From: Bacteroidota bacterium
GTDB lineage: Bacteria; Bacteroidota; Bacteroidia; Flavobacteriales; Flavobacteriaceae
Reading direction: 5' to 3'
Assembly: GCA_027621505.1 (NCBI GenBank)
Contig: JAQCBK010000015.1
Coordinates: 1 to 35,184, forward strand
DNA: 35,184 nucleotides
The notes beneath the pieces were generated by a model. That model was given only the letters and a program-made list of their open reading frames with translations, had not been told where the DNA came from and made no database searches. This document shows positions 26,486 through 34,374 of the stretch, in pieces. Position 1 is the stretch's first letter. Each line of letters begins with the position of its first letter. A program made the position numbers and the translations under genes.

Positions 26486-27799
26486 ATGTCAAAGAAAATC
26501 GAGGGTTTTTCCAAGCTTTCTAAAGCAGAAAAAATAAACTGGATCACTCAAATGCATTTTGAGGATGGTACTAAAGCCAAAGAGATCGTCACTTCCTATA
26601 ACCATGCCAACGATAAAATTCAAAAAAGCCATGATGAGTTCATTGAAAATGCTATAGCCAACTACTACCTACCCCTAGGAGTGGCTCCAAACTTTGTAAT
26701 CAATGGAGAAGAATTTACCCTTCCCATGGCCATAGAGGAAAGTTCTGTAGTGGCTGCAGCATCGAAGGCAGCGAAGTTTTGGGCTCTAAGAGGTGGTTTC
26801 AAATCGCAAGTTCTCGACACCCAAAAAATTGGACAAATCCATTTTCTGTTCGATGGTACAACAGAACAAATCGATACCTTTTTTAAGGAAACAAAACAAA
26901 CGCTTATTGACAGTACTGCGTCCCTGACTGTCAATATGCGTAAGCGTAATGGGGGGATTACAGGCATAGAACTCAGAGACAAATCAGATTTAATCGATAA
27001 CTATTATCAGTTGCATCTAAGCTTTGAGACTGCAGATTCTATGGGAGCCAATTTCATCAACTCCTGTCTAGAGCAGATTGCCTCCACCCTTCAATCATTG
27101 GCAAAAGACCATGAAGCATTCAAGATACAGCAACTGTCGATTGAAATCGTCATGAGTATTCTTTCCAATTTTGTTCCACAATGTTTGGTAAAAGCCGAAG
27201 TAAGATGCCCTATTGATCGATTGGCAATAGAGGAGGGTATGACCGGAATGGAATTTGCAAGCAAGTTTATAAGGGCAGTAGAGATCGCTTCTAAAGAACC
27301 CTATCGGGCAGTAACCCACAACAAAGGAATCATGAATGGCATCGATGCCCTTATCATCGCAACGGGAAATGATTTTAGGGCGGTAGAAGCAGGCGTTCAT
27401 GCCTATGCCTCCAAAGACGGCAGCTATTCAAGTCTTAGCAAAGCCTTTTTTGAGGGAAATGATTTTGTTTTTCAACTAATAGTCCCCCTTTCTCTGGGTA
27501 CCGTAGGAGGTTTGACCCAATTGCATCCCTTGGCCAAATGGTCAATGGAATTGCTTGGCCACCCCAATGCCAAAAAACTAATGGAGATCGTAGCCGTTGC
27601 CGGTTTGGCTCAAAACTTTGCAGCGATCAGTTCCCTCATCACCTCAGGGATTCAAAAGGGGCATATGAAGATGCATTTACTAAACATACTCAACCAACAC
27701 GGTGCAACCCCAATCCAGAAAGAAAAAGCTATGAACTTTTTCAAAACCCATAATGTGAGCTATAGCGCGGTAACCGACTTTTTGAAATCTAATCCCTAA
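26486..27799 (+). CDS. Hydroxymethylglutaryl-CoA reductase, class II-like
   Basis: The 437-residue enzyme interconverts HMG-CoA and mevalonate with a nicotinamide cofactor. It begins like bacterial class II enzymes: NYYLPLGVAPNFVINGEEF and MAIEESSVVAAASKAAKFW (with the catalytic glutamate at 84/85), then HNKGIMNGIDALIIATGNDFRAVEAG, which carries the catalytic lysine and aspartate, and QKGHMKMHL with the catalytic histidine near the C-terminus. Automated pipelines tend to call such enzymes degradative, but the next gene, 4 bases downstream, encodes a mevalonate-type GHMP kinase, so isoprenoid synthesis by the mevalonate route is the better reading. Direction and cofactor are not decided by the motifs. 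Confidence 0.93.
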   Translation: MSKKIEGFSKLSKAEKINWITQMHFEDGTKAKEIVTSYNHANDKIQKSHDEFIENAIANYYLPLGVAPNFVINGEEFTLPMAIEESSVVAAASKAAKFWALRGGFKSQVLDTQKIGQIHFLFDGTTEQIDTFFKETKQTLIDSTASLTVNMRKRNGGITGIELRDKSDLIDNYYQLHLSFETADSMGANFINSCLEQIASTLQSLAKDHEAFKIQQLSIEIVMSILSNFVPQCLVKAEVRCPIDRLAIEEGMTGMEFASKFIRAVEIASKEPYRAVTHNKGIMNGIDALIIATGNDFRAVEAGVHAYASKDGSYSSLSKAFFEGNDFVFQLIVPLSLGTVGGLTQLHPLAKWSMELLGHPNAKKLMEIVAVAGLAQNFAAISSLITSGIQKGHMKMHLLNILNQHGATPIQKEKAMNFFKTHNVSYSAVTDFLKSNP

Positions 27800-27803
27800 G
27801 CCC

Positions 27804-28703
27804 ATGCCACAATATTTTAGTCATGGAAAACTGTTACTGACGGCAGAGTATATGGTTTTGAGGGGAGCAAAAGCTTTGGCCGTTCCTACCCAATTGGGAC
27901 AATCGCTTGATTTTGAAAAAGATCGCTCAGAAACCCTCAAATGGGAGAGTTGGGATCAAAACCACCAACTGTGGTTTCGTGCAACCTTCGACCTTTCGAA
28001 TTTTAATATTATAGCTACTGACATAACCAGTATCGCTGAGCCATTGGCTCAAATCCTCAAATCGGTAAGAATTCAAAAAAGGGATTTCCTCGGTGAATTT
28101 GGTGGTAAAGTAAAAACCCATTTAGAATTTGACCGTCATTGGGGGTTAGGAAGTTCCTCTACTCTGATTTCAAACATTGCCCAATGGACGGATACTGATC
28201 CCTTCAGGCTGTTAAAAAATAGTTTTGGGGGAAGTGGTTATGATCTTGCATGTGCCACGGCCAAAGGGCCCATTATTTATCAATCGACAACCAAAGGGCC
28301 AAGGATCGAAAATTGTCATTTTCATCCCCCTTTTAAAACCAATATATTTTTTGTTTACCTCAACCAAAAGAAAAACAGCAAAAATGCCGTTGAACAATTT
28401 AAAAAACAAGAAATCAGCAGCGAAAAAGTTCATCAGGCTTCAGCATTGACGGATGCCATCATAGCGGCTCAGACAATTGATGACTTTGAACAAATAGTGA
28501 TTGAACACGAACGTTTCATTGGAGCTATTATAGGAGTCACTCCAGTCAAGCAAAGCCACTTTAGGGATTTTCCGGGGGCGGTAAAAAGCTTAGGTGCATG
28601 GGGGGGTGACTTTGTTATGGTTACTGGAAATGAATCCACACCCGCCTACTTCAAAGAAAGAGGCTATCCAGTGGTTTTGGGCTACGAAGAGATGATTACT
28701 TAG
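27804..28703 (+). CDS. GYDIA-type GHMP kinase
   Basis: The 299-residue product is a small-molecule kinase of the GHMP superfamily (mevalonate, phosphomevalonate and homoserine kinases). It opens with the substrate loop SHGKLLLTAEYMVLRGAKALAVPT; the phosphate-binding loop is HWGLGSSSTLISNIAQW and the second loop NSFGGSGYDLACA corresponds to the GSGYDIA mark that names the family (with I changed to L). The C-terminal GHMP motif is weaker: GAWGGDFVMVTG. It most likely phosphorylates mevalonate or phosphomevalonate because it follows HMG-CoA reductase by 4 bases; the exact substrate is not shown by sequence. Its last 4 bases overlap the stop of the convergent ppiD-like gene. Confidence 0.85.
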   Translation: MPQYFSHGKLLLTAEYMVLRGAKALAVPTQLGQSLDFEKDRSETLKWESWDQNHQLWFRATFDLSNFNIIATDITSIAEPLAQILKSVRIQKRDFLGEFGGKVKTHLEFDRHWGLGSSSTLISNIAQWTDTDPFRLLKNSFGGSGYDLACATAKGPIIYQSTTKGPRIENCHFHPPFKTNIFFVYLNQKKNSKNAVEQFKKQEISSEKVHQASALTDAIIAAQTIDDFEQIVIEHERFIGAIIGVTPVKQSHFRDFPGAVKSLGAWGGDFVMVTGNESTPAYFKERGYPVVLGYEEMIT

Positions 28704-30814
28704 TAGTAAAGTTGACGATTGTCTTCAATAACTGCGCTGGAACGTAAAGCCTCATAGATAGAAGCGTTGATTCTAATATTTTCTTCATTTTGAAGGGCAT
28801 TGGCGTAGGCCTTGTAACTCTCCATTTCCTCTGCAATCTCTTTTGAAGTCACCTCTATCATGTATACCCCTGTATTCCCCTTGATCAGCTTTGAGGGTTG
28901 GTTAAGGTTAAGAGCAAAAGCTGTACCGATTACGTAAGGCTCAGTACCTGCACCTGCAAGGACAGTATTTTCTTGGGTCACTGCCGAAGCAGTTTCAATT
29001 TCTTTGTCAGTACCTTCTATCAGCTCTTCCAAGGTTTTTTTATCATTGTGAATTTTCACTAGATATTCCGCTTTACTCTTCTTCAACATTTCTTGAGTAA
29101 CTTCAAACCTAACCGCATCAATGTTGACGGAGCCTTTGGGAGTGATTCCTGACATTTGTGCTACCACATATCCACCATTGGACATGCTGAATCGCTTTAT
29201 ATCGCCTACATGGGTATCGTCATCGAATAGCCACTGAACCAAATTTCTTTGTCTCGGTAAAAAGGGAAGGTTCTCGTCCAATAGATTGACTTTTTGTACA
29301 AACCTTAGTTCGTAGTCGTATTGATTGGCAACGCTATCCAGATTCTTAATTTTGAGACTCTCCATCTCAAACTGAGTGGTTTTTTGGAATACTTCGTTGG
29401 AGGTCTTTTCGGAGGGAATGATTTCCTTGGACACGTCTGCGGTCAACACCACATCCTCTTTGTCTGTGACCTTGATGACATGAAATCCAAATTCTGTTTC
29501 GACCACGCCAATTCTACCGATCTTGGAGCGGTTACAGAAATCAAAGAATTTTTCAGTCATGGTTCCCTCTTGAAAAAATCCTAAGTCACCTCCCAGAGTT
29601 TTGGATGGTCCATCGGAATTTTCAGTTGCCAACTGGGCAAAATCATCAGGATTTCTTCTAGCTTTTCGGAACAAATCTTGTGCTAATTTTTGAGCCTCCT
29701 CTTTTGATCTCGAGATGTCTGGATTGGCTCTCTCAGCCCCTTGAAAAGTTACCAGAATATGGCTTGCCCTAATGGCGCCTCCCTTTTTTCTGTCCAAAAA
29801 ACGTGAAAGCTTTAATTGGTTACCGTCTTTATAAGGCCCAAATACATCCCCAGGATTAAGACCAAAAAGAATATCGGCATATTCACTCACCAGATTTCCT
29901 TTGGTTTTATAAATAGAGTCGAAAGGGGTTTCAGAATATTGTTCCACAAACTCCGTCAAGTTTTTGGTGGTTGACAAGCCCTCAATGGTATCGGTCAATT
30001 TGGAAACATCATTGTATGCTATCCTTTGGTCTTTCAGCTTTTCCAAATCGGCACGAATTTGATTTTCATCCTCCTCGGTGGCCTCTTCTCTAAAAATCAC
30101 ATATCGGATACTCCTACTGGTATCGGTCTCATAATTTTCCTTATGGTCATTTATGTACTCCTTAATGTCGGCATCAGTAATCTTAAAAATGGTATCGGAA
30201 ACTTCATCATAGGGTAACCTGACAAATCTAATATTGACTTTATCATTTTCACTGTGGTAAGCATTTTTTCCTTCCAATTCGGTAAATCCAGTACTGGATT
30301 TAATCAAATCGTAGTAGATGTTTTCTTTGGCCAAGCCAGCAATATTCTCTTCTTGGATTTTCCAACTATCGTAGGCTTGAGGATTTTCAATACGCAATTG
30401 GTTGATGTAATTGGTAAAAATGCCAAAATCAAAAAATCCAGATTCATTTTGAAATCTAGGATCTTGAACAATTCTCTCATCTTGCATCAAAATCATTTCT
30501 ATTTGCTCTCTCCCTGCGTCAATCCCCAAACGATCAAATTCTTGACGGAAAATGGTTGCACGAATCAACTGATCCCATACTGTGTTTACCGCTTGCATGG
30601 TAGAAATATTGTAGTTTCTTTCTGTATTTTCTACCAATTGTCTGTAAAAGGTCAATTCTATTTCTTCTTCATTAACAATCGCTATGGGGTCGTCTGGGCC
30701 ACTCCCAGCCGAATTTCCATCGAATACTCCAGAGATAATAAAAGCAAATAATGCCATCCCAATAACCAAAATTAGAAATACAGACCGCTGTCTGATTTGA
30801 CTTAAAACTGCCAT
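28700..30814 (-). CDS. PpiD-like periplasmic peptidyl-prolyl isomerase
   Basis: The 704-residue product has the layout of PpiD: a short cytoplasmic start, one membrane anchor (about 12-30), a large SurA_N-like chaperone region (about 40-340) and a parvulin domain at about 345-450 (RASHILVTFQG, SDGPSKTLGGDLGFF, VETEFGFHVIKV), then a second chaperone-like region to the C-terminus. PpiD holds newly exported proteins near the Sec channel and assists their folding in the periplasm. The parvulin core appears intact. It is the last gene of the minus-strand envelope cluster but has its own candidate -7 box (TAATTTCG, 30844-30837). Confidence 0.93.
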   Translation of the reverse strand: MAVLSQIRQRSVFLILVIGMALFAFIISGVFDGNSAGSGPDDPIAIVNEEEIELTFYRQLVENTERNYNISTMQAVNTVWDQLIRATIFRQEFDRLGIDAGREQIEMILMQDERIVQDPRFQNESGFFDFGIFTNYINQLRIENPQAYDSWKIQEENIAGLAKENIYYDLIKSSTGFTELEGKNAYHSENDKVNIRFVRLPYDEVSDTIFKITDADIKEYINDHKENYETDTSRSIRYVIFREEATEEDENQIRADLEKLKDQRIAYNDVSKLTDTIEGLSTTKNLTEFVEQYSETPFDSIYKTKGNLVSEYADILFGLNPGDVFGPYKDGNQLKLSRFLDRKKGGAIRASHILVTFQGAERANPDISRSKEEAQKLAQDLFRKARRNPDDFAQLATENSDGPSKTLGGDLGFFQEGTMTEKFFDFCNRSKIGRIGVVETEFGFHVIKVTDKEDVVLTADVSKEIIPSEKTSNEVFQKTTQFEMESLKIKNLDSVANQYDYELRFVQKVNLLDENLPFLPRQRNLVQWLFDDDTHVGDIKRFSMSNGGYVVAQMSGITPKGSVNIDAVRFEVTQEMLKKSKAEYLVKIHNDKKTLEELIEGTDKEIETASAVTQENTVLAGAGTEPYVIGTAFALNLNQPSKLIKGNTGVYMIEVTSKEIAEEMESYKAYANALQNEENIRINASIYEALRSSAVIEDNRQLYY

Positions 30815-30836
30815 ACCATTTTTTTTGAGTCGGATG

Positions 30837-30844
30837 CGAAATTA
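30837..30844 (-). promoter_or_regulatory. Candidate -7 element of the ppiD-like gene
   Basis: The minus strand reads TAATTTCG followed by CA, one mismatch from TAnnTTTG, about 23 bases before the start codon. No TTG -33 box is clear. The 118-base gap to the CNNM/CBS gene is the only sizeable gap in this minus-strand cluster, which fits a separate promoter. Confidence 0.35.
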
Positions 30845-30932
30845 CAATTTCCTTTTTGATTTAAAAAAAGAATTTGTTTGTTATTTAAAGGCTTGAGGAG
30901 TGATAATCAATTCATCATAGGCATCAAAAACA

Positions 30933-32207
30933 CTAAATATCTTTCTTAATTTTGAGGATGACTCGCTCAATTTTAGTAGAAGAAACTTCTTTGATCTCTA
31001 ACTCGTAATTTTCAAGTTCAACAATGGTTCCTTTGGCAGGGATTTCCTCTCTAAGATAAACGATTAATCCCCCTAAGGTTTCGTAAAATTCATTCTCTGG
31101 TAATTCTAAATCATAGTTTAGATTGATGTAATCCACCTCCAATCGAGCCGAAAACTCATAGACACCCTGCTGAATCTTTTTTTCAAAAAGAGCAATTTGA
31201 TCGTGTTCGTCTTCAATTTCTCCAAAGAGTTCTTCGATGATATCCTCCACAGTGATGATTCCTGAAGTCCCTCCATACTCATCCAAAACCACGGCAATAC
31301 TCTTGCGTTGTTTGGTAAGTATTTTTAGCACCTCGCTGATTTTCATTGTCTCTGGAACGAAGGCGACGGGCAATAATATTTTTGAAAGGTTAGAGGGGTT
31401 TTTAAACATTTCAAAAACATGAACATAGCCCTTGATATCATCTATGGACTGGTCAAAAACAGGGATTTTAGACAAGCCACTGGAAGTAAATATTTTTTTG
31501 ATTTCGGCGGGTGATGTAGCACTTTCAATGGCCACAATCTCTGTTCTTGGAACCATGGCTTCTCTGGCCTTTACTTCAGAAAAATCCAATGCGTTCTGAA
31601 AAATTTGTATTTCAGCATCCACATTATCCATGTCCTTGGTAGATTCCAATTGCTCCTCAATGTAGTTCCCCAATTCTACTTTGGAGAAAGTCAATTGAAT
31701 CTGATCTTTTTCAGTCTTAAAGAATTTGATCAAAATATAATCTGACATACGAATGATCATCGAAGTAATGGGGGCAAAAAGTGCATAAAAAATGGAGGTA
31801 GGGAATGCGAATATCTTAATGAAAAAATTTGAAAATCTTTGGAAAAATACTTTAGGCAAGAACTCTGCCGTGAGTAAAATAACAACTGTGGAAAGGATCG
31901 TTTGAAGAAAAACGATTCTTAGACTGAGGGTTCCGTTCATGACGGTCTCAGGAAAAAACAATTGCAAAATACGATCCCCCATAAAAATCCCGTAAATGAC
32001 CAAAGCGATATTGTTCCCCACCAACATGGTGGCAATGAATCGAGAGGGATTTTGAGTAATAAAGTTCAAAAACTTTGCATTCAAGCCCGACTGTTGCTTT
32101 TCAATTTCAAGGTAAATCCTATTGGCTGAGACAAAAGCAATCTCCATCCCAGAAAAAAAGGCTGACAGGATGAGGCATATCAGAATGACAAGGTCAGAAA
32201 TGATCAT
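30933..32207 (-). CDS. CNNM/CBS-domain membrane protein (hemolysin/CorC family)
   Basis: The 424-residue product has a DUF21/CNNM membrane domain (about 1-175; LILSAFFSGMEIAFVSANR, FIATMLVGNNIALVIYG), a pair of CBS domains (about 200-325; EAMVPRTEIVAIE, KSIAVVLDEYGGTSGIITVEDIIEELFGEIEDE) and a C-terminal CorC_HlyC domain (to 424). Relatives transport or sense magnesium and other divalent ions; the old name hemolysin is misleading. GldE of gliding flavobacteria belongs to the same family, but nothing here ties this gene to gliding. Its ATG overlaps the TGA of the upstream 65-residue gene (ATGA), which indicates translational coupling with the lptC unit. Confidence 0.92.
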   Translation of the reverse strand: MIISDLVILICLILSAFFSGMEIAFVSANRIYLEIEKQQSGLNAKFLNFITQNPSRFIATMLVGNNIALVIYGIFMGDRILQLFFPETVMNGTLSLRIVFLQTILSTVVILLTAEFLPKVFFQRFSNFFIKIFAFPTSIFYALFAPITSMIIRMSDYILIKFFKTEKDQIQLTFSKVELGNYIEEQLESTKDMDNVDAEIQIFQNALDFSEVKAREAMVPRTEIVAIESATSPAEIKKIFTSSGLSKIPVFDQSIDDIKGYVHVFEMFKNPSNLSKILLPVAFVPETMKISEVLKILTKQRKSIAVVLDEYGGTSGIITVEDIIEELFGEIEDEHDQIALFEKKIQQGVYEFSARLEVDYINLNYDLELPENEFYETLGGLIVYLREEIPAKGTIVELENYELEIKEVSSTKIERVILKIKKDI

Positions 32208-32401
32208 TGAGAGGTATTTCCCCTGTTTTTAAATTTCTTTCGGAAGTACCTTCTGAAGAGTGCCATAAAAATGGATAGCAGCGCAAAACCAATAAAGATA
32301 TAGGCTTTTTGTCGGTTACTGCTCCACTGATTGAAACTTTCATAAGTCGCAACTACCGCCCAAATGAGGTAGAGGATTTCTGAGATTTTATAACTTTTCA
32401 T
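32204..32401 (-). CDS. Small two-helix membrane protein of unknown function
   Basis: This 65-residue product is not one I can assign. It holds two hydrophobic segments (about 6-22 and 33-49) joined by a polar SSNRQK turn, and a strongly basic tail (RRYFRKKFKNRG) that by the positive-inside rule stays in the cytoplasm. Its start overlaps the end of lptC by 14 bases and its end overlaps the CNNM/CBS start by 4, so it is very probably translated. The setting suggests an accessory to envelope or LPS export functions, which is inference. Confidence 0.75.
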   Translation of the reverse strand: MKSYKISEILYLIWAVVATYESFNQWSSNRQKAYIFIGFALLSIFMALFRRYFRKKFKNRGNTSQ

Positions 32402-32975
32402 CTAGTTTAAGAGAATCTTTTTTTTCTTCTACAGCAATGGTTCCAGATAATCTTCCAGATTTAAATTTACTAAATTCTTTGTTTGCATCCAATCGGATTG
32501 CTGCAAGATTATAATCTTGATTTTCAAAAGTAAAAGGGCGTTCAGTAAAAAGCCATTCCTTTTCGGAGTCCCAATACATCTGATCTGTCTCTAAACGGGA
32601 TCCATCGTTGGAGAGCAGCACCACATTCCCTTGAAGATCTACGATTTTAGTCTGATTATATAAAATACCATAATCAGCTACAACAGTATTCTCCTCATTT
32701 TTGTCATTGTAAAAAATGATTTTTAGCCCTTCGGGAAATTCGGAATATTTAAAACTCAGATGGGTATAATCTAAGTGAAGCGGGGCAGTTAAAATGGCTT
32801 TGATCCTTGCAGAGTCCGTGTAGGTCATACGAATGTCATGAGCAGTACCTACGGGATTTTCATTTAAACGATTGATTTGATTCAGTGTAGATGAATTGTC
32901 TTCACAACAAAAAAACAGGGTCATGGACAAAGCCACCGCCCCGTTTTTGATGAATGTTTTAAAAAGGTTGTGCAT
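32388..32975 (-). CDS. lptC: LptC, LPS export bridge protein
   Basis: The 195-residue product fits LptC, which receives lipopolysaccharide from the LptBFG transporter and passes it to LptA across the periplasm. After an N-terminal hydrophobic segment (about 11-22) comes a beta-jellyroll of the OstA type: SARIKAILTAPLHLDYT, LKIIFYNDKNEENTVVADYGILYNQTKIVDLQGNVVL, and DQMYWDSEKEWLFTERP, in which the paired strands and the TD-QMYWD motif are typical. The leader ends in LFF-C23-C24, so it could be a lipoprotein, but the residues before the cysteine do not fit a standard lipobox. The stop of the TPR gene abuts its start codon without a gap. Confidence 0.88.
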   Translation of the reverse strand: MHNLFKTFIKNGAVALSMTLFFCCEDNSSTLNQINRLNENPVGTAHDIRMTYTDSARIKAILTAPLHLDYTHLSFKYSEFPEGLKIIFYNDKNEENTVVADYGILYNQTKIVDLQGNVVLLSNDGSRLETDQMYWDSEKEWLFTERPFTFENQDYNLAAIRLDANKEFSKFKSGRLSGTIAVEEKKDSLKLDEKL

Positions 32976-34364
32976 TTACAATTGAGGCACTTTAACACTA
33001 CTGTTGATCCAGCAAGTAAATTGGATGGTTGCTCCTTGATTTCCTTCGGTAAATATTTCGGTTTTGGAAGGCGCTCTTCCCTCATAGCTTTTCGCTGTTT
33101 TAACAGCAATATTTTTGATAGAGGCATCCACTTCAGCAGCTTTGTAGGCCATCTGAGCCGCCAGCCAGTACACTGCTCTTTTGTTGAATTGAGTATCACC
33201 ACAATCATTGGCACTATCTGCATAAAGGTTCGAAATCATCAGATAGGCGCGGCCCAAAGAGGGCTGAAAGCTTAGGGCCTTTTGTGCATAAAGTCTGGCA
33301 GAGGATTTTCGTCCTGCGTTCTTAAACTTTAATGCAATTTTAAATAGAATTTTGGCTTTTTTGTAAGGGTCCGTTTGCAATGCAATAGACTCTTCGTAAT
33401 ATTTTAGTGCTTCGTCACTATCCCCTGCTTTGTCTTTGAGTATTCCTAGGTAATAGGCCGAATCGGCAGAGGGGTCTAAAGTGTGGAGTGCCTCTACCAA
33501 AGTGACAAAAAATGGGTCATCGGAACAATCCTTGCTATCCATCCTTGAGGCAGCTCGCTTGAGCCAAATAGTGTCTGATTTGAACTCCTCAAAGTTTCTT
33601 TTGTAAAGGGGGATCAAATTGACACAAGTAGCCTCTTGGGAAATAATTGCATCTAGATTGGATAAAAAAGTACCAATGGCATTGCTATTGATCCCATAAA
33701 CCCGCTTACTTCTGACCTCGCGGCTGCTAAGTGGCGATCCATTTTCCTGTTTTTTGAGGATCACATCCAATTTTTTGGCCAGATTGGTAGCTTCCAACTC
33801 AAATTTTTCGGAGACCTCCTCATATTTATTGAACAATTGCTCCATTGAAACATCACGCGTTCCCTCTTTGTATAAATCATATAGGGTTTTGAAATAGTTG
33901 TAAAGACTTTTTGGATTTGTAAAGCTCTCACTATCCGTCTTATATGCTAAATCAAAAGTTTTATATACTTCCATTTTATCTGTGGAATTATAATCCAACA
34001 TCGCTTGAGCCTTGCTACTGATGATGTCTCCCTTTACGCTAACATTCCTTTTGGTTGGAAAATTCTCTAACCATTGATCATAGAGTTTTAGCAAATCAGC
34101 AACTTCTGCACCTTTTGTTTCAGTCGTTGCTTTTTCTATACGATCTCTTAGAATGCGCTCACCATAGGAGTATATCGCTACGTTGAGTGAGGGACATAAT
34201 GCTCTGACTTTCATCCATGGTCCATAGGCCTCATCGTAGTTTTTTACTTTGGCATATTCTGCGAATATGGAAAGATCTTGTGAACAATCCTCACTTTTCT
34301 GGGCTGTAAGCGTTAGGCTCGCAACCATGCCAATGAGAAAAATATAAACACTATACAATTTCAT
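32976..34364 (-). CDS. Periplasmic TPR-repeat protein upstream of lptC
   Basis: The 462-residue product has a signal peptide (about 1-21, ending LTLTAQ) and is helical throughout. Clear tetratricopeptide repeats lie near the C-terminus at about residues 295-390 (DSAYYLGILKDKAGDSDEALKYYEESIAL, then KILFKIALKFKNAGRKSSARLYAQKALSF); earlier helices are more diverged. TPR proteins act as binding scaffolds, so it is probably a periplasmic adaptor, possibly for the LPS-export or outer-membrane assembly machinery next door, though no partner is known. It lies 10 bases after the outer-membrane protein gene and directly before lptC. Confidence 0.82.
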   Translation of the reverse strand: MKLYSVYIFLIGMVASLTLTAQKSEDCSQDLSIFAEYAKVKNYDEAYGPWMKVRALCPSLNVAIYSYGERILRDRIEKATTETKGAEVADLLKLYDQWLENFPTKRNVSVKGDIISSKAQAMLDYNSTDKMEVYKTFDLAYKTDSESFTNPKSLYNYFKTLYDLYKEGTRDVSMEQLFNKYEEVSEKFELEATNLAKKLDVILKKQENGSPLSSREVRSKRVYGINSNAIGTFLSNLDAIISQEATCVNLIPLYKRNFEEFKSDTIWLKRAASRMDSKDCSDDPFFVTLVEALHTLDPSADSAYYLGILKDKAGDSDEALKYYEESIALQTDPYKKAKILFKIALKFKNAGRKSSARLYAQKALSFQPSLGRAYLMISNLYADSANDCGDTQFNKRAVYWLAAQMAYKAAEVDASIKNIAVKTAKSYEGRAPSKTEIFTEGNQGATIQFTCWINSSVKVPQL

Positions 34365-34374
34365 TTTTTCTGAT

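Noticed and set aside
30254-30751. A 165-residue plus-strand frame opposite the ppiD-like gene.
   Set aside because: Antisense to the conserved chaperone region, hydrophobic composition without recognisable domain, no promoter or neighbour on that strand.
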